DNA of 64,000 bases, from positions 123,086-187,085 of the forward strand of contig NZ_QLIX01000008.1 in NCBI RefSeq assembly GCF_003258945.1, in the 5' to 3' direction. Source of the stretch: Roseicella frigidaeris (GTDB lineage: Bacteria > Pseudomonadota > Alphaproteobacteria > Acetobacterales > Acetobacteraceae). The notes under the pieces were generated by a model. That model did no database searches and was not told where the DNA came from. It was given only the letters and a program-made list of their open reading frames with translations. Of the stretch, positions 63,443 through 64,000 are shown one piece after another. How positions within the stretch are numbered: position 1 is the stretch's first letter; each line of letters begins with the position of its first letter. The position numbers and the translations under genes were made by a program.

Positions 63443-63754
63443 ATGATCCACGTCGTCGCCATCATCACCGCCAAGCCCGGCATGCGCGGGCAGATCCTCG
63501 AGCATTTCCGCGCCAACATGCCGGCCGTGCATGCCGAGAAGGGCTGCATCGAGTACGGCCCGGCGATCGATGCCGAGGGGATGGGCAAGTTCCAGACGCC
63601 CTTCGGCGCCGACACCTTCCTCGTCATCGAGAAATGGGAGAGCAAGGAGGCGCTGGCCGCGCATGCCGCGGCGCCGCACATGGCCGCCTATGCCGCGAAG
63701 ACGAAGGAGCTGATCGCCAGCCGCGTCATCCACGTGCTCGAGCCGGCGGCCTGA
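63443..63754 (+). CDS. Antibiotic-biosynthesis-monooxygenase-fold protein
   Basis: 103 residues, a single ABM ferredoxin-like barrel: IHVVAIITAKPGMRGQILEHF, EKGCIEYGPAID, DTFLVIEKWESKEALAAHAAAPHM. These are dimeric small proteins, some of them cofactor-free quinol monooxygenases; activity cannot be fixed. ATG 63443 has AGAGGGGAAC upstream. Separate from avcD by 106 bases; no sign that it is part of the defence system. Confidence 0.85.
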   Translation: MIHVVAIITAKPGMRGQILEHFRANMPAVHAEKGCIEYGPAIDAEGMGKFQTPFGADTFLVIEKWESKEALAAHAAAPHMAAYAAKTKELIASRVIHVLEPAA

Positions 63755-63799
63755 CATCGCGGCACGCCGTTGCCGGTCTCCCGGCAACGGTCGGCGACG

Positions 63800-63842
63800 C
63801 TAGGGCATTCCCCTGAACACCGGTTCAGGAGAAATGCCCTAG
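63800..63842. repeat. Family C hairpin
   Basis: CTAGGGCATTCCCCTGAAC faces GTTCAGGAGAAATGCCCTAG around ACCG, an interrupted 15-bp stem. It is followed immediately by family B, as in reverse order at 38.0-38.1 kb. Confidence 0.7.
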
Positions 63843-63904
63843 ACTATTGTTTTCAGAGCATCTTCACCCGATCAGGTGAGTCCACCCGATCGGGATCTGC
63901 TCTA
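63843..63904. repeat. Dispersed repeat, family B, copy 2
   Basis: ACTATTGTTTTCAGAGCATC then CCCGATCAGG/CCCGATCGGG and CTGCTCTAG. Nearly identical to the 34.1-kb copy. The IS end begins at its last bases. Confidence 0.8.
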
Positions 63905-64000
63905 GAGCGTGTTACGGACCGAGTTGATCCCAAATATATGGGATGTGTACTGAGCTGCGGCGATATTGCTATCCGACCGACACGAGCGAGGAGGAATGGG
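63905..64000 (+). mobile_element. Left end of an IS5-like insertion sequence (partial)
   Basis: GAGCGTGTTACGGACC is the likely terminal repeat, directly after CTCTA of a family B repeat. The element carries a transposase start 38 bases in and runs off the window. Terminal repeat and target duplication cannot be checked without the right end. Confidence 0.6.
63943..64000 (+). CDS. IS5-family transposase (N-terminus only)
   Basis: Nineteen codons, MCTELRRYCYPTDTSEEEW, to the window edge. The Y-P-x-D-x-x-x-E-E-W pattern is that of the N-terminus of IS5-group DDE transposases. No strong ribosome site precedes the ATG at 63943. Confidence 0.65.
   Translation, partial: MCTELRRYCYPTDTSEEEW

Overview
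The window is very GC-rich DNA of an alphaproteobacterium, most likely an Acetobacteraceae member of the Roseomonas type. The taxonomic pointers are AcpXL (the special acyl carrier protein of alphaproteobacterial lipid A), Coq7-type ubiquinone synthesis, an alphaproteobacterial LexA-type box, and several orphan Bug/TctC solute receptors of the kind that fill Roseomonas-like genomes. Genus is inference; no rRNA is present.

Layout. 1-1.4 kb: start of a lipid A fatty-acid cluster (fabZ-like, acpXL), then tRNA-Leu(CAA) and a second tRNA-Leu, apparently UAG, split by a ~208-nt group I intron. 1.8-9.6 kb: small membrane protein, trehalose synthesis (otsB-otsA), AI-2E-type permease, tandem glutathione S-transferases, dsbB-like/coq7, NTF2-like protein. 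9.8-18.4 kb: esterases, HNH nuclease, gluQRS, panC, rRNA methyltransferase, DUF3293, enolase-superfamily enzyme, amidase. 18.4-19.0 kb: gene-poor gap with an isolated LexA-type box. 19-29.2 kb: moaB, lytic transglycosylase, uracil-DNA glycosylase, ETF-ubiquinone oxidoreductase, TPR protein, ispE and tRNA-Gln, interrupted by a Bug receptor, a cupin and a class II aldolase. 29.4-50.8 kb: an accessory catabolic stretch with orphan periplasmic receptors (two more Bug, one LivK-like, one DctP), GSTs, a PHB-depolymerase-like esterase with a ribbon-helix-helix regulator, RraA-like protein, AraC regulator, Fe-alcohol dehydrogenase, tartrate/malate dehydrogenase and an OprB porin. 50.8-60.2 kb: ppk2 and a complete high-affinity K+ uptake operon read leftwards (27-aa ORF, kdpF, A, B, C, small membrane ORF, D, E). 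60.4-64 kb: trxC-like thioredoxin, small hypothetical, an AvcD-like anti-phage dCTP deaminase behind a 434-nt non-coding leader, a monooxygenase-fold protein, and the left end of an IS5-like element.

Three related palindromic modules (families A, B, C below) recur between genes from 9.6 to 63.9 kb, several touching or overlapping stop codons; they mark the flexible part of the region. The most unusual items are the intron-split tRNA-Leu with its odd anticodon loop, the AvcD-like defence gene with a possible RNA partner, the isolated SOS box, and the two small unlisted ORFs in the kdp operon.
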